A DNA stretch of 64,000 bases. It comes from Actinomycetales bacterium. Lineage in GTDB: Bacteria > Actinomycetota > Actinomycetes > Actinomycetales > Microbacteriaceae. The stretch spans positions 1 to 64,000 of the forward strand of contig JAATFB010000053.1 of the NCBI GenBank assembly GCA_015655415.1, written 5' to 3'. The notes beneath the pieces were generated by a model. It did no database searches. It saw only the letters and a list, made by a program, of their open reading frames with translations, and had not been told where the DNA came from. The position numbers and the translations under genes are program-made. Numbering within the stretch: position 1 is the stretch's first letter; every line of letters begins with the position of its first letter. This document shows, in pieces, positions 41,516-53,070 of the stretch.

Positions 41516-42550
41516 ATGCCCATCGCGACCCCGGAACAGTATGCCGAGATGCTCGATCGTGCGAAGAAGGGCGGATTCGCCTACCCGGCGATCAACGCGG
41601 CATCCTCGCAGTCGATCAACGCCATCCTGCAGGGGCTCACCGAGGCAGGGTCCGACGGCATCATCCAGGTCACGACCGGCGGCGCCGACTACTTCGCCGG
41701 GCACACCGTGAAGGCCCGCGCCACGGGCGCGCTCGCCTTCGCGAAGTTCGCCACCGAGGTCGCCAGGAGCTACCCGATCACGGTGGCCCTGCACACCGAC
41801 CACTGCCCGAAGCCCGCGCTGGAGGACTTCCTGCTGCCGCTGATCGCCGCGTCCGAGGAAGAGGTACGGGCCGGCCGCAACCCGATCTTCCAGTCGCACA
41901 TGTGGGACGGCTCCGCCGTGCCGCTGCAGGAGAACCTCGAGATCGCGCAGGAGATGCTGAAGAAGACGAAGGCCATCAACGCCATCCTGGAGGTGGAGAT
42001 CGGCGTGGTCGGCGGCGAGGAGGACGGCATCAAGCACGAGGGCACGAACGAGGCGCTTTACACCACCGTGGGCGATGTGACCAAGGCCGTCGAGGCGCTA
42101 GGCATGGGTGAGAAGGGCCGATACATCGCTGCGCTCACGTTCGGCAACGTGCACGGGGTGTACAAGCCCGGAAACGTGAAGCTGCGGCCCGAGCTCCTCG
42201 GCGACATCCAGAAGGGCATCGCCGAGCGCTTCCACACCGGGCCCAAGCCGCTCGATCTGGTCTTCCACGGCGGCTCGGGCTCGACCGACGAGGAGATCAA
42301 GCAGGCGGTCGAGAACGGCGTCGTGAAGATGAACATCGACACCGACACGCAGTACGCCTTCACGCGCTCGATCGCCGGATACATGTTCACGAACTACGAC
42401 GGCGTGCTCAAGATCGACGGCGAGGTCGGAAACAAGAAACAGTACGATCCGCGGGCGTGGGGCAAGGTCGCCGAGACCGCCATGGCCCAACGGGTCATCG
42501 AGGCGACCCAGCAGCTCGGCTCCGCCGGCCAGTCGTTGTCCGGCCGCTGA
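41516..42550 (+). CDS. fba: Class II fructose-bisphosphate aldolase
   Basis: MPIATPEQYAEMLDRAKKGGFAYPAINAASSQSINAILQGLTEAGSDGIIQ...HTDHCPK; GAGGAG upstream. Confidence 0.97.
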   Translation: MPIATPEQYAEMLDRAKKGGFAYPAINAASSQSINAILQGLTEAGSDGIIQVTTGGADYFAGHTVKARATGALAFAKFATEVARSYPITVALHTDHCPKPALEDFLLPLIAASEEEVRAGRNPIFQSHMWDGSAVPLQENLEIAQEMLKKTKAINAILEVEIGVVGGEEDGIKHEGTNEALYTTVGDVTKAVEALGMGEKGRYIAALTFGNVHGVYKPGNVKLRPELLGDIQKGIAERFHTGPKPLDLVFHGGSGSTDEEIKQAVENGVVKMNIDTDTQYAFTRSIAGYMFTNYDGVLKIDGEVGNKKQYDPRAWGKVAETAMAQRVIEATQQLGSAGQSLSGR

Positions 42551-42580
42551 CGCCACGCCGCCCGCGCGGCGCTGTCGCTC

Positions 42581-42617
42581 CCGGTCGGGCGACGCCGGGT
42601 CGTCCTCGCCCGACCGG
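42581..42617. terminator. Probable bidirectional hairpin between fba and the convergent membrane-protein gene
   Basis: CCGGTCGGGCGA-13 nt-TCGCCCGACCGG, perfect 12-bp arms. Confidence 0.65.
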
Positions 42618-42637
42618 CGACGCCGGAGCACCCTCGA

Positions 42638-43210
42638 TCATCCCGCCTGCTGCACGTACGCGACGAACGCCGGATCGTGCAGGAACAGGATCAGATAGCC
42701 GACCGCGCTGAGAACTCCGGCGACGACGCCGGCGACCAGCGGGATCCAGAACGCGACCCGTCCCCGAACGATGAACCACCCCGCGAGCGCGGCGGCGATC
42801 ACCCACAGCACCAGCGACGCGATCGCGATCACGTCGGCAACCGTCCCGGTCAGCGGCGTCACGGCGTAGTCGCCGGCCAGTCCCATGCTCCGGTAGGCCT
42901 GGTCGATCTGCGCGGCGATCGATCCCCGGCCGATCATCGTCGTGATGACGTTGTAGAGACCGAGCACGAGCAGCGCGATCGTGACCGCCCTGTCGAACGG
43001 ATGGCGCAGCACCGCGGCGACCGGCCGATCCGTCGGCGACGGCGTGCCGAGGTGCGGCGCGACCCCCGCCGGCGCGTCATGCGCAGCGTCGGCCACCGGG
43101 GGCGGCGCGTAGTGCGGATTCTTCTCCGGGGCCTTGATCGACGCCCGCTGCTGCTCGGGCGTGGCGTATTCTCCGTATCGCGGACGCGGTCGGGGATCCG
43201 GCTCGCTCAT
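42638..43210 (-). CDS. Multi-TM membrane protein (DUF6264-like)
   Basis: [26 protein letters not shown]...[24 protein letters not shown]; overlaps ispH stop. Confidence 0.75.
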   Translation of the reverse strand: MSEPDPRPRPRYGEYATPEQQRASIKAPEKNPHYAPPPVADAAHDAPAGVAPHLGTPSPTDRPVAAVLRHPFDRAVTIALLVLGLYNVITTMIGRGSIAAQIDQAYRSMGLAGDYAVTPLTGTVADVIAIASLVLWVIAAALAGWFIVRGRVAFWIPLVAGVVAGVLSAVGYLILFLHDPAFVAYVQQAG

Positions 43211-44265
43211 CGGGACCTGCCTCCGAGCGCACGGGGGTCCCGGCCGCCGGACTCGTCGCGACGCAGCTCCTTCGGCAGCGAGAACATCAGGTCCTCCTCC
43301 GCCGTCCTGACCGTCTCCACATCGCGGTAGCCCGCGTCGGCGAGGTCCTCCAGCAGTTCCTGCACGAGCACCTCGGGCACGGACGCCCCGCTCGTCACCC
43401 CGATCGTCCCGACGCCCTCGAGCCACTCCTGTCGCACCTCGCTCGCGTAGTCGATGCGATGCGCGGCCCTGGCGCCGTTCTCCAGCGCTACCTCGACGAG
43501 CCGCACCGAGTTGGACGAGTTCGCCGATCCGACGACGATCACCAGGTCGGCCTCCTGCGCGACCTTCTTGATCGCGACCTGGCGGTTCTGGGTGGCGTAG
43601 CAGATGTCGTCGCTGGGCGGATCGGCGAGCCGGGGGAAGCGCTCGCGCAGCCGTCGCACGGTCTCCATGGTCTCGTCCACCGACAGCGTGGTCTGCGAGA
43701 GCCACACGACACGCTCGGGGTCGCGCACCTGAAGCGCGTCGACGTCGTCGGGGCCGTTGACCAGCGTGACGTGCCCGGGCGCCTCGCCGGCCGTGCCCTC
43801 GACCTCCTCGTGCCCCGCGTGGCCGATGAGCAGTATCTCGTAGTCATCGCGTGCGAATCGCACCGCCTCCCGGTGCACCTTCGTCACCAGCGGGCAGGTG
43901 GCGTCGATGGCCCGCAGGCCTCGGTCGGACGCCGCCTGCACGACGGCCGGCGCGACACCGTGGGCGCTGAACACCACGTGCGCGCCCTCCGGCACCTGGT
44001 CGACCTCGTCGACGAAGATCGCGCCGCGCCTCTCGAGGGTGGAGACGACGTGGATGTTGTGCACGATCTGCTTGCGGACGTAGACCGGCGCCCCGTAGCG
44101 CTCCAGCGCCTTCTCGACGGCGACGACGGCCCTGTCCACACCCGCGCAGTATCCACGGGGCGCGGCCAGCAGCACCCGCTTGCGTCCGACCACCGGGGTA
44201 TCCTTGAGCCTGCCCCGGGCACCGGGAACGCGCGGCATCGCCAGGTCGATCGTCGTCTCGCTCAC
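43207..44265 (-). CDS. ispH: 4-hydroxy-3-methylbut-2-enyl diphosphate reductase
   Basis: [56 protein letters not shown]. Confidence 0.97.
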   Translation of the reverse strand: MSETTIDLAMPRVPGARGRLKDTPVVGRKRVLLAAPRGYCAGVDRAVVAVEKALERYGAPVYVRKQIVHNIHVVSTLERRGAIFVDEVDQVPEGAHVVFSAHGVAPAVVQAASDRGLRAIDATCPLVTKVHREAVRFARDDYEILLIGHAGHEEVEGTAGEAPGHVTLVNGPDDVDALQVRDPERVVWLSQTTLSVDETMETVRRLRERFPRLADPPSDDICYATQNRQVAIKKVAQEADLVIVVGSANSSNSVRLVEVALENGARAAHRIDYASEVRQEWLEGVGTIGVTSGASVPEVLVQELLEDLADAGYRDVETVRTAEEDLMFSLPKELRRDESGGRDPRALGGRSR

Positions 44266-44305
44266 GGGTCTCAGTCTAGGATCAGCGCACTGGAGGGAAC
44301 TGAGC

Positions 44306-45571
44306 GTGCCGGATGTGCTTCCCACGGTCGAGTCGCCGTGGCCGGTCGCCATCCTGGCCGGCAAGCTCCGTGACTACATCGACCGGCTCGGCACCGTCTG
44401 GGTCGAAGGAGAGATCACGCAGTGGGGCGCCTCCGGCGGCAACGTCTACGGCAAGCTCAAGGACTGCGAGGCCGAGGCCACCGTCTCGTTCAACATCTGG
44501 TCGTCGACGCGCGCGAAGATCCCCGCCGACCTGAAGCAGGGCGACCGGGTCGTCGCCCTCATCAAGCCGAATTACTGGTTCAAGGGCGGCACGCTCACCA
44601 TGCAGGTCTACGACATGCGACATGTCGGTCTCGGCGACCTGCTGGAACGCCTGGAGCGGCTCCGTTCCCAGCTGCGCGCGGAGGGGCTGTTCGACGCGGA
44701 TCGGAAGAAGCGGCTGCCGTTCCTTCCGCACTGCATCGGGCTCGTCACCGGCGAGGACTCCGACGCCGAGAAGGACGTGCTGCGCAACGCGCAGCTGCGC
44801 TGGCCGGCCGTGCGCTTCCGCATCCGTCATGCTGCCGTGCAGGGTGACAGGTCGGCGGCGGACGTCGCGGCGGGCATCCGGGAGCTCGACGCCGACCCCG
44901 AGGTCGACGTGATCATCGTCGCTCGAGGTGGCGGGGACTTCCAGAACCTCCTCTCGTTCAGCGACGAGGAGCTGGTGCGCACGGCGGCGGCATGCTCGAC
45001 GCCGCTGGTGAGTGCCATCGGACACGAGAACGATCGGCCGATCCTCGACGACGTCGCCGATCTTCGCGCCTCGACGCCCACCGATGCCGCCAAGCGGGTC
45101 GTCCCGGACGTCGCGGAGGAGCTCCTGCGGGTGCAGCAGGCGTCGACGCGCATGAGCGTCCGGGTCACCTCCCTGCTGACCCATGAGATCGACCGCATAG
45201 CCCAGCTGCGCTCCCGGCCTGTGCTCGCGTCGCACGACTGGATCGTGGAGACCCGCGCGGACGACCTCACTCGTCACGTGGCCCGCGGCGCCGAGCTGAT
45301 GGACCGCTTCGTGGAGCGTGCGCACAACTCGGCCCGCGAGCTGGCCATGCGGCTGCGTGCCCTGTCGCCGCAGAGCACGCTCGACCGCGGCTACGCCATC
45401 GTGCAGGGCGAGCGGGGCATCGTCCGCCTTCCCGAGGACGCGCCCGCAGGCTCGCCGCTGGTGCTCACCCTCGCACGCGGGGCACTGGACGCCGTCTCCA
45501 CAGGACGGCACGCCGAGGAGTCGTCCCCAGTGGCGGCGCCCGCCGGCACGTCCCCCTCGTCGCGCTCCTAG
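44306..45571 (+). CDS. xseA: Exodeoxyribonuclease VII large subunit
   Basis: [53 protein letters not shown]. Confidence 0.96.
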   Translation: MPDVLPTVESPWPVAILAGKLRDYIDRLGTVWVEGEITQWGASGGNVYGKLKDCEAEATVSFNIWSSTRAKIPADLKQGDRVVALIKPNYWFKGGTLTMQVYDMRHVGLGDLLERLERLRSQLRAEGLFDADRKKRLPFLPHCIGLVTGEDSDAEKDVLRNAQLRWPAVRFRIRHAAVQGDRSAADVAAGIRELDADPEVDVIIVARGGGDFQNLLSFSDEELVRTAAACSTPLVSAIGHENDRPILDDVADLRASTPTDAAKRVVPDVAEELLRVQQASTRMSVRVTSLLTHEIDRIAQLRSRPVLASHDWIVETRADDLTRHVARGAELMDRFVERAHNSARELAMRLRALSPQSTLDRGYAIVQGERGIVRLPEDAPAGSPLVLTLARGALDAVSTGRHAEESSPVAAPAGTSPSSRS

Positions 45572-45572
45572 T

Positions 45573-45896
45573 ATGGATGCCATGCCCTCCGATCCCTCTC
45601 ATCCCGCCGCGTCGACGGACGAGCCGGCGCCCGCCGGGGCGCCCGTCGACGAGCCCTCGCTCGCCGCGCTCAGCTACGAGCAGGCGCGTGACGAGCTGAT
45701 CGCCGTCGTCGCCCGCCTCGAGCAGGGCACGTCGACGCTCGAGGAGTCCCTGGCGCTCTGGGAGCGCGGCGAGGCGCTGGCCCGACGCTGCGAGGAGTGG
45801 CTGATAGGCGCGAGGGCCCGCCTGGACGCGGCGCGCGCCGGCGCGGACCGATCCGGCGCGGCCGGTGCCGGCGATCGTCGCGGGGACGCCGCCTGA
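45573..45896 (+). CDS. xseB: Exodeoxyribonuclease VII small subunit
   Basis: [45 protein letters not shown]; start could be 45582. Confidence 0.94.
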   Translation: MDAMPSDPSHPAASTDEPAPAGAPVDEPSLAALSYEQARDELIAVVARLEQGTSTLEESLALWERGEALARRCEEWLIGARARLDAARAGADRSGAAGAGDRRGDAA

Positions 45897-45900
45897 GGCC

Positions 45901-46554
45901 ATGGCGAACAACGAGCACCCGATCGTCGCCGAGCTCGGCCGGCCGGAGACCCCTGAGGAGACCGCACGCCGCAAGGCGCAGACCTCCGCCGAGCACACCA
46001 GGCGGCAGACGGTCAACAATCTCGTCTACTCCCTCATCGCGACACTGGCCCTGGTCGTCGTGATCGTCCTCATGGTGCCGCGCCCGGCACCCGAGACCCC
46101 GAAGAGCGTCGACTACGTGAAGATCGCACGGCAGGCCGACGGCATCGAACCCGACCGTCTCCTCACCCCCGCGCTGCCGAAGGGCTGGACGTCGAACTCC
46201 GCCCAGCTGCGCCAGAAGACCGCGGACCACGTCGACGAGTGGTACATCGGACTCATCACCCGTTCACAGCAGTACATCGGCCTCGTCCAGGGCTTTCACG
46301 CCAACAGCACCTGGCTGTCGGAGCAGGTGGCGCACTCGAACGCAGTCGGCAGCACGACCGTGGACGGGGTGAGGTGGAGCATCTACGACAATCGGAGCAC
46401 CAGCCGAGACGTTGGCGACGCGAAATACGCCCTCGCCGCCACCCAGGGTGCCAGCACGGTGGTGCTGTACGGCACGGCGGACACGCAGGAGTTCAGCCAG
46501 CTGGCGGATGCGGTGAGCACGCAGCTGACAGCCGACCACACGAGGGGGCGGTGA
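45901..46554 (+). CDS. DUF4245-family membrane protein
   Basis: Single TM then [32 protein letters not shown]; located between xseB and carbonic anhydrase as commonly seen in actinobacteria. Confidence 0.85.
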   Translation: MANNEHPIVAELGRPETPEETARRKAQTSAEHTRRQTVNNLVYSLIATLALVVVIVLMVPRPAPETPKSVDYVKIARQADGIEPDRLLTPALPKGWTSNSAQLRQKTADHVDEWYIGLITRSQQYIGLVQGFHANSTWLSEQVAHSNAVGSTTVDGVRWSIYDNRSTSRDVGDAKYALAATQGASTVVLYGTADTQEFSQLADAVSTQLTADHTRGR

Positions 46555-47183
46555 TGGCCGGCCCGAGTCCCGCGGACGCGTGGGCCCAGCTGATGGCGGG
46601 CAACGCGCGCTTCATCGCCGGCCGGCCCGAGCATCCACGCCAGGACGCCGAACGACGGGCCAGGACCGTCGGTTCGCAGTCCCCGGTCGCCGCCATCTTC
46701 GGATGCAGCGACTCGCGTCTGGCCGCCGAGATCATCTTCGACCTCGGTCTGGGCGACGCGTTCGTGGTCCGCAACGCCGGCCAGGTGATCTCGGAGTCGG
46801 TTCTCGGCTCGATCGAGTACGCCGTCGCCGTGCTGCACGTTCCGCTGCTGCTCGTGCTGAGCCACGACAGCTGCGGCGCCGTGCGGGCCGCGATCGACTC
46901 CGCCGCGCCGGATGCCGAACGCCTGCCGCCGCACATCGCCGACCTGATCGCCCCCATCCTGCCCGCCGTGCGCAGAGTGGCGGGCGCCGAGGTCGCCGAT
47001 CCCGCCTCCGTCGACGCGTCCGAGGTGGGTCGGGAGCACGTGAAGGACACGGTCAGCGAGCTGCTGCGGCGCAGCGAGCTGGTCGCCCAGGCCGTCGCCG
47101 ATGGCGGGCTCGCGATCGTGGGCGCCAACTACCGGCTGAGCGACGGCACCGTGACGCCGCACCTCGTCATCGGCGAGGTGTGA
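46554..47183 (+). CDS. Beta-class carbonic anhydrase
   Basis: [49 protein letters not shown]...LSHDSCGAV. Confidence 0.94.
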   Translation: MAGPSPADAWAQLMAGNARFIAGRPEHPRQDAERRARTVGSQSPVAAIFGCSDSRLAAEIIFDLGLGDAFVVRNAGQVISESVLGSIEYAVAVLHVPLLLVLSHDSCGAVRAAIDSAAPDAERLPPHIADLIAPILPAVRRVAGAEVADPASVDASEVGREHVKDTVSELLRRSELVAQAVADGGLAIVGANYRLSDGTVTPHLVIGEV

Positions 47184-47239
47184 CATCCGCGGCCGGGAGA
47201 CCGATCACCACCACGAGACACGACGACAGGGGACACGGA

Positions 47240-48661
47240 ATGGGCAGTCATAATCCCGGCGAGGACGCCGGCTTCCGCATCGAGCACGACACCATGGGCG
47301 AGGTGCGCGTTCCGCGCGACGCGCTCTACGGCGCCCAGACCCAGCGGGCCGTGGAGAACTTCCCGATCTCCGGCTCCCGGCTGGAGCCCGCGCAGATCGC
47401 GGCCCTCGCCCGCATCAAGAAGTCCGCCGCCCTCGCCAACGCCCAGCTGGGCGTCCTGGACCGCGACGTCGCGGAGGCCATCGCGGCCAGCGCCGACGAG
47501 GTCGTCTCGGGCGCCCACGACGACCAGTTCCCCATCGACGTCTACCAGACCGGCAGCGGCACCTCATCGAACATGAACATGAACGAGGTGCTCGCCACGC
47601 TCGCGTCCCGCCGGCTGGGCCGTCCGGTGCATCCGAACGACCACGTGAACGCGTCGCAGTCCTCCAACGACGTCTTCCCCACCTCGGTGCACATCGCCGT
47701 CACCGGTGCGCTGATCGAGGACCTCGTTCCGGCGCTCGACCACCTGGCGGTCGCCTTCGAGGAGAAGGCGCAGCTGTGGAAGGACGCCGTCAAGCCCGGC
47801 CGGACCCACCTGATGGACGCGACCCCCGTCACGCTGGGGCAGGAGTTCGGCGGCTATGCCGCGCAGATGCGACTCGGCATCGAGCGCGTGCGGGCGGCGC
47901 TGCCTCGCGTCGCCGAGGTTCCGCTCGGTGGCACCGCCGTCGGAACCGGCATCAACACCCCCGCCGGGTTCCCGCAGCTCGTGCTCGAGCTCCTCAAGAA
48001 GGAGACCGAGCTGCCGATCACCGAGGCGCGCAATCACTTCGAGGCACAGGCAAACCGTGACGGCCTCGTCGAGGCATCCGGGGCGCTTCGCACCGTCGCG
48101 GTCGGCCTCACGAAGATCTGCAACGACCTGCGCTGGATGGGATCCGGCCCGAACACCGGGCTCGGCGAACTGCACATCCCCGACCTGCAGCCCGGCTCGT
48201 CGATCATGCCGGGCAAGGTCAACCCCGTGATACCGGAGGCGACCCTCATGGTGGCGTCGCGCGTCATCGGCAACGACGCCACCATCGCCTGGAGCGGCGC
48301 GTCGGGCTCGTTCGAGCTGAACGTCGCGATCCCGGTCATGGGAACCGCGTTGCTGGAGTCGATCCGTCTTCTCTCCAACGCCGTCAGGGCGCTGGCCGAC
48401 AAGACCGTCCGTGGTCTGGAGGCGAATCTCGAGCGGGCCAGGGCGCTCGCCGAGTCGTCACCCTCGATCGTCACGCCGCTGAACAGGATCGTCGGCTACG
48501 AAGCGGCGGCGAGGATCGCCAAGCATGCGGTGGCGCAGGGCATCACGATCCGGGAGGCCGTCATCGACCTGGGGTTCGTGGAGCGCGGAGAGATAACGCT
48601 CGAACAGCTCGACGAGGCGCTCGACGTGCTCAGGATGACCGCGCCGCCCACCGCCCAGTAG
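47240..48661 (+). CDS. fumC: Class II fumarate hydratase
   Basis: [34 protein letters not shown]...[16 protein letters not shown]. Confidence 0.97.
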   Translation: MGSHNPGEDAGFRIEHDTMGEVRVPRDALYGAQTQRAVENFPISGSRLEPAQIAALARIKKSAALANAQLGVLDRDVAEAIAASADEVVSGAHDDQFPIDVYQTGSGTSSNMNMNEVLATLASRRLGRPVHPNDHVNASQSSNDVFPTSVHIAVTGALIEDLVPALDHLAVAFEEKAQLWKDAVKPGRTHLMDATPVTLGQEFGGYAAQMRLGIERVRAALPRVAEVPLGGTAVGTGINTPAGFPQLVLELLKKETELPITEARNHFEAQANRDGLVEASGALRTVAVGLTKICNDLRWMGSGPNTGLGELHIPDLQPGSSIMPGKVNPVIPEATLMVASRVIGNDATIAWSGASGSFELNVAIPVMGTALLESIRLLSNAVRALADKTVRGLEANLERARALAESSPSIVTPLNRIVGYEAAARIAKHAVAQGITIREAVIDLGFVERGEITLEQLDEALDVLRMTAPPTAQ

Positions 48662-48704
48662 CAGCGGGCACGGCAATGGCGTGCGGCGGCGTGACGGCTC
48701 TGCA

Positions 48705-49286
48705 TCAGCCGACCAGGCCGGATCCCGCGAGAGACACCCAGAACGCGCCGAGCAGGTAGGGGCCGAAGGCGATGTCGCCGCTTCCGCCGCGCGTGAGGGC
48801 GCGCAGCAGGGCGAACGCGCCCGCCGTCAGGAAGCCGAGAGCCACCGTGCCGACCACCGCTATGGCGGAGATCGCGCCGCCGGTCAGCGCCAGCACTACG
48901 GCGAGCTTGACGTCCCCCATGCCCATGCCACGGGCCACCGCGAGCAGCCCGAAGAACGCGGCGACGACGAGTGCCGACACCGGTGCGACGAACGACACCC
49001 GGCCGGCTCCCAGCCAGCCGAAGGTCACGCCGATGGCGGAGAACGCGAGCCCGGGAAGCACCAAGGGGTTCGGCAGCCGGTGCTCTGCGACGTCGACCCG
49101 GCACAGCTCGGGAGTGGCGAAGGCGACATAGAGGCAGCCGACCAGCTCGAACCGCAGGCCGATGCTCGTCGTCGCGATGGCGGCCAGCGCGACCGCGAGC
49201 GTGCCCTGCCAGACCACGCGAGCCGTGCGACCCCTCACCCCGCGCGGCGATCGGGGGCTCGACAGGTCGGAGGGCAACGCGGACAC
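48705..49286 (-). CDS. A24-family prepilin peptidase-like membrane protein
   Basis: DVAEHRLPNPLVLPGLAFSAIGVTFG and GMGDVKLAVVLALTGG aspartate motifs. Confidence 0.88.
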   Translation of the reverse strand: MSALPSDLSSPRSPRGVRGRTARVVWQGTLAVALAAIATTSIGLRFELVGCLYVAFATPELCRVDVAEHRLPNPLVLPGLAFSAIGVTFGWLGAGRVSFVAPVSALVVAAFFGLLAVARGMGMGDVKLAVVLALTGGAISAIAVVGTVALGFLTAGAFALLRALTRGGSGDIAFGPYLLGAFWVSLAGSGLVG

Positions 49287-49431
49287 GTCACGACGGTAGC
49301 CGCCGGGCGGGGCGGGCCGCCGGAACTGTCCACAGCATCGGGAGGTCCGGCGTGACGCATCTCTCGCGCGCCGGTCCCCGGACGGCCGGGCCGGTGCGCG
49401 CGCTCCGGTGCGGGCCGACCGGGTAGTCGGG

Positions 49432-50799
49432 TCAGGCTATCTCGCCGAACTCCAGGAGCTCGGTGACGAGCGCGGCGATCGCCGAGCGCTCGGAACGCGT
49501 GAGCGTCACGTGCCCGAACAGGGGATGTCCCTTCAACGTCTCGATGACCGACGCGACACCGTCGTGCCGGCCGACACGCAGGTTGTCGCGTTGCGCCACA
49601 TCGTGCGTGAGCACCACCTTCGAGTTCTGTCCCACACGGCTGAGCACCGTGAGCAGCACATTGCGCTCCAGGGACTGCGCCTCATCCACGATGACGAACG
49701 CGTCGTGCAGCGACCGGCCCCGGATGTGCGTCAGCGGGAGGACCTCCAGGATGCCCCTGTCCACCACCTCGTCGACGACGTTCTGCGAGACCACCGCGCC
49801 GAGCGTGTCGAACACGGCCTGCCCCCACGGGGTCATCTTGTCGCTCTGGTCGCCCGGGAGATAGCCGAGCTCCTGACCGCCGACGGCGTACAGCGGGCGG
49901 AAGACCATGATCTTCTTGTGCTGCTGGCGCTCCAGTACCGATTCGAGCCCGGCGCACAGCGCCAGCGCCGACTTGCCGGTTCCGGCGCGGCCGCCGAGCG
50001 AGAGGATGCCGATCTCGGGGTCGAGCAGGAGGTCTATCGCGAGCCGCTGCTCGGCCGACCTGCCGTGCAGCCCGAAGACGTCACGGTCGCCGCGCACCAG
50101 CTTCATCACGCCGTCGCCGATCACGCGCCCGAGCGCGGACCCGCGTTCGGAGTGCACGATGAGCCCGGTGTTGACGGGCATCCCGGCGACGAGGTCGGTC
50201 GCCAGCCCTTCGTGCTCGTAGAGCGCGGCCATCTCGTTGGAGCCGAGGTGGATCGCGTCGACACCGGTCCATCCGGAGTCCGGCGCCAGCTCGGCGCGGT
50301 ACTCCTCGGCCATCAGGCCGATGGAGGCGGCCTTCACGCGCAGCGGGAGGTCTTTCGACACGACGGTCACCGCGAGTCCGTCACGGGCGAGGTTCTGTGC
50401 CACCGCGAGAATGCGCGAGTCGTTGTCGCCCAGCTGCAGGCCGCTCGGCAGAACCGCCATGTTCGAGTGGTTGAGCTCGACTCGCAGCGAGCCGCCGTCT
50501 CCGACCGGAACGGGGAAGTCGAGGCGTCCGTGCCTCACCCGCATCTCGTCCAGCAGGCGCAGCGCCTGCCGGGCGAAGTACCCGATCTCCGGGTCGTTGC
50601 GTTTTCCCTCGAGCTCGCTGATCACGACCACCGGGATCACCACGGCGTGTTCGGCGAACCGGAACACCGCCTGCGGGTCCGACAGCAGCACCGAGGTGTC
50701 GAGCACGTAGGTGCGCTCGGTCTGGTGCGTCTCGCGGTCGACTGCGGACTCGTCCGACGGCGAAGCCTGTGCCTGCGTCACCGGCTCACGGGTTTGCAT
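49432..50799 (-). CDS. PIN-domain plus PhoH-domain ATPase
   Basis: [38 protein letters not shown] then [29 protein letters not shown]...[10 protein letters not shown]. Confidence 0.94.
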   Translation of the reverse strand: MQTREPVTQAQASPSDESAVDRETHQTERTYVLDTSVLLSDPQAVFRFAEHAVVIPVVVISELEGKRNDPEIGYFARQALRLLDEMRVRHGRLDFPVPVGDGGSLRVELNHSNMAVLPSGLQLGDNDSRILAVAQNLARDGLAVTVVSKDLPLRVKAASIGLMAEEYRAELAPDSGWTGVDAIHLGSNEMAALYEHEGLATDLVAGMPVNTGLIVHSERGSALGRVIGDGVMKLVRGDRDVFGLHGRSAEQRLAIDLLLDPEIGILSLGGRAGTGKSALALCAGLESVLERQQHKKIMVFRPLYAVGGQELGYLPGDQSDKMTPWGQAVFDTLGAVVSQNVVDEVVDRGILEVLPLTHIRGRSLHDAFVIVDEAQSLERNVLLTVLSRVGQNSKVVLTHDVAQRDNLRVGRHDGVASVIETLKGHPLFGHVTLTRSERSAIAALVTELLEFGEIA

Positions 50800-50997
50800 C
50801 GCGGTCACAACCACTCCCACCCCGCGCGCCCCAGGGGCTCTGCGCGGATCGTGTCGACGAAGCGGCCGCACCTTTCAAGACGACTCCGTGACGGACGCCT
50901 CGGCCGGACCGGATGCCCGACACCTCGACGCTAGGCCCATCGGCGGACATCCGACCCGCGACACGCGCGGCGGTGCCCGGGCACGCTGCCCGCGGCC

Positions 50998-51786
50998 TCA
51001 GCCGCCGTAGCGTCGGTGCCGACGCGTGTAGTCGCGGACGGCGCGCAGGAAGTCCACCTCGCGCAGGTCCGGTCCCAGCGCCTCCACGAAGTAGAACTCG
51101 CTGTGCGCGCTCTGCCAGAGCATGAAGTCGCTGAGCCGCTGCTCGCCGGACGTGCGGATCACGAGGTCGGGGTCGGGCTGCCCGCCCGTGTAGAGGTGGG
51201 CGCCGATCAGGTCGGGCGTGAGGCGTTCGGCCAGGTCTTCGAGGCTGCGTCCCTCCGCGTGGTGCTGCGCCACGATGCTGCGCATCGCGTCCGTGATCTC
51301 CTTGCGTCCGCCGTAGCCCACGGCGAGGTTCACGTGCATGCCGGTGTGCTCCTTCGTGGTCTGCTCGGCCTCCGACAGCGCCTTCACCAGGCGAGCGGGC
51401 AGGCCCGCCGTCGTGCCGACGTGCTGCACGCGCCAGTCGCCCGCCGAGGACACCTCCTGCGCGAGGTCGGCGATGATCTCGATCAGGTCGGTGAGCTCCG
51501 CACGCTCGCGGTTGGTGAGGTTGTCCGCCGAGAGCAGGTACAGCGTCACGACCTTCACGCCCAGCTCGTCGCACCAGTTCAGGAACTCCAGCATCTTCGC
51601 CGCTCCCGCGCGATGACCGTGGGCGACGGTGTCCAGCCCGAGCTGGCGGGCCCAGCGGCGGTTGCCGTCGATGATCATCGCCACGTGTCGCGGAACGGAT
51701 GCCGGGTCCAGGCTGCGCCGCAGTCGGTTCTGATACAGCCCGTAGAGAAAACCGGGACCGGGCTTGGGGATCCGGCGCGACGTCAC
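50998..51786 (-). CDS. uppS: Isoprenyl transferase (undecaprenyl diphosphate synthase family)
   Basis: PRHVAMIIDGNRRWARQLGLDTVAHGHRAGAAKMLEFLNWCDELGVKVVTLYLLS. Confidence 0.93.
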   Translation of the reverse strand: MTSRRIPKPGPGFLYGLYQNRLRRSLDPASVPRHVAMIIDGNRRWARQLGLDTVAHGHRAGAAKMLEFLNWCDELGVKVVTLYLLSADNLTNRERAELTDLIEIIADLAQEVSSAGDWRVQHVGTTAGLPARLVKALSEAEQTTKEHTGMHVNLAVGYGGRKEITDAMRSIVAQHHAEGRSLEDLAERLTPDLIGAHLYTGGQPDPDLVIRTSGEQRLSDFMLWQSAHSEFYFVEALGPDLREVDFLRAVRDYTRRHRRYGG

Positions 51787-51871
51787 CCGATTACGTTAGC
51801 GCCTGCGCGTGGGCGCACCGGGAGTGCGGCCGCGCCCGACCGGGCCGGCTCCGGCGCCCTAGGCTGATTCC

Positions 51872-52681
51872 ATGCCCCGCGCGTCCCACGAGCACGAATA
51901 CGCCGACGTCGCCGACGAGCTGGCGCAGCCGGCCGAGGCCCTCTCCGCCGCCGATGCCGCGGTGAAGGCCGATGAGGCTCACGAGCAGGCCATCCCCAAC
52001 CTGCCGCTGGTGGACGCCTCCGCGGCTCGCCCCGGCGACCTCAGGCCCACCTGGCGCGGCTGGATCCACGCCGGCACCTTCCCGGTCGCCATCGCCGCCG
52101 GGATCGTGCTCATCTGCCTCGCCCATGGCGCGCCCGCCAAGTGGGCCTGCGCGATCTTCGTGCTCACCTCGATGCTGCTGTTCGGAAACTCCGCCCTGTA
52201 CCACCGGTTCGACTGGGAGCCGCGCACGAAGGTGCTGCTCAAGCGCATCGACCACGCGAACATCTTCCTGCTCATCGCCGGCACCTACACGCCGCTCGGA
52301 GTGCTCGCGCTGCCGCCGCAGAAGGGCACGATCCTGCTCTCGATCGTGTGGGGCGGGTCGCTTCTGGGCATCGCGTTCCGCGTGTTCTGGATCACGGCGC
52401 CGCGCTGGCTGTACGTGTCGCTCTACGTGCTGCTGGGCTGGGCGGCGATGATGTACGTCGTCGATCTGGTGAACGTCGACGCCGCCATGATGGTCCTGGT
52501 CTTCGTCGGCGGCGGCTTCTACATGATCGGCGCAGTGGTGTACGGCATCAAGCGCCCCAACCCGTTCCCCGGTCGGTTCGGGTTCCACGAGATCTTCCAC
52601 ACGCTCACCGTGCTGGCATTCCTCTGCCACTGGGCGGCGTCGCTGCTCATCGCGGTGCACCCGGCGTACAACGCGGGCTGA
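51872..52681 (+). CDS. Hemolysin III family protein (TrhA-like)
   Basis: Multi-TM; SALYHRFDWEPRTKVLLKRIDHANIFLLIAGTYTPLGVLAL; HEIFHTLTVLAFLCHWAAS. Confidence 0.94.
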   Translation: MPRASHEHEYADVADELAQPAEALSAADAAVKADEAHEQAIPNLPLVDASAARPGDLRPTWRGWIHAGTFPVAIAAGIVLICLAHGAPAKWACAIFVLTSMLLFGNSALYHRFDWEPRTKVLLKRIDHANIFLLIAGTYTPLGVLALPPQKGTILLSIVWGGSLLGIAFRVFWITAPRWLYVSLYVLLGWAAMMYVVDLVNVDAAMMVLVFVGGGFYMIGAVVYGIKRPNPFPGRFGFHEIFHTLTVLAFLCHWAASLLIAVHPAYNAG

Positions 52682-52767
52682 CCGCCGGGCGATCACTGCA
52701 CCGCCTCCGGCTTCACGGCCGGCGGGCTCGCCTCACGAGACACGCCGACCGTGCGCGGCGTTCGAGC

Positions 52768-53070
52768 TCAGGCGTCCCGATCCCGCCCGGCCGTACCGCC
52801 GTCGGCCCCGTGCCGGTCGGGGGGAGAGACCTGCGCCCCCGGTGCCTCCAGGGCGGCGAGCCGCGCCTGCTCGGCGTCGAGCTTGGCGTTCACCTCCGCG
52901 CGATACCGGGTGCGGCGAACGCGTCGCATCATGTCCCAGATGAGAAGGATGGTCGCGACAGCGATCAGGAACGTGATGACGAAGCCCCACACGCCCGGCG
53001 TGACCAGGTCGGCGTCGGGCACCTTCGGGGCCGGTGAGGGTGTGGCGGTGAGGATCACGAGCAGGCGCAT
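52768..53070 (-). CDS. Small single-TM hypothetical protein, translationally coupled to mca
   Basis: 100 aa; GVWGFVITFLIAVATILLIWDMMRRVRRTRYRAEVNAKLDAEQARLAAL; start overlaps mca stop. Confidence 0.7.
   Translation of the reverse strand: MRLLVILTATPSPAPKVPDADLVTPGVWGFVITFLIAVATILLIWDMMRRVRRTRYRAEVNAKLDAEQARLAALEAPGAQVSPPDRHGADGGTAGRDRDA

Noticed and set aside
49367-49402. GCGCGCCGG...CCGGTGCGCGC hairpin after the PIN-PhoH gene
   Set aside because: Imperfect pairing in very GC-rich DNA and no T tract; too weak to call a terminator.
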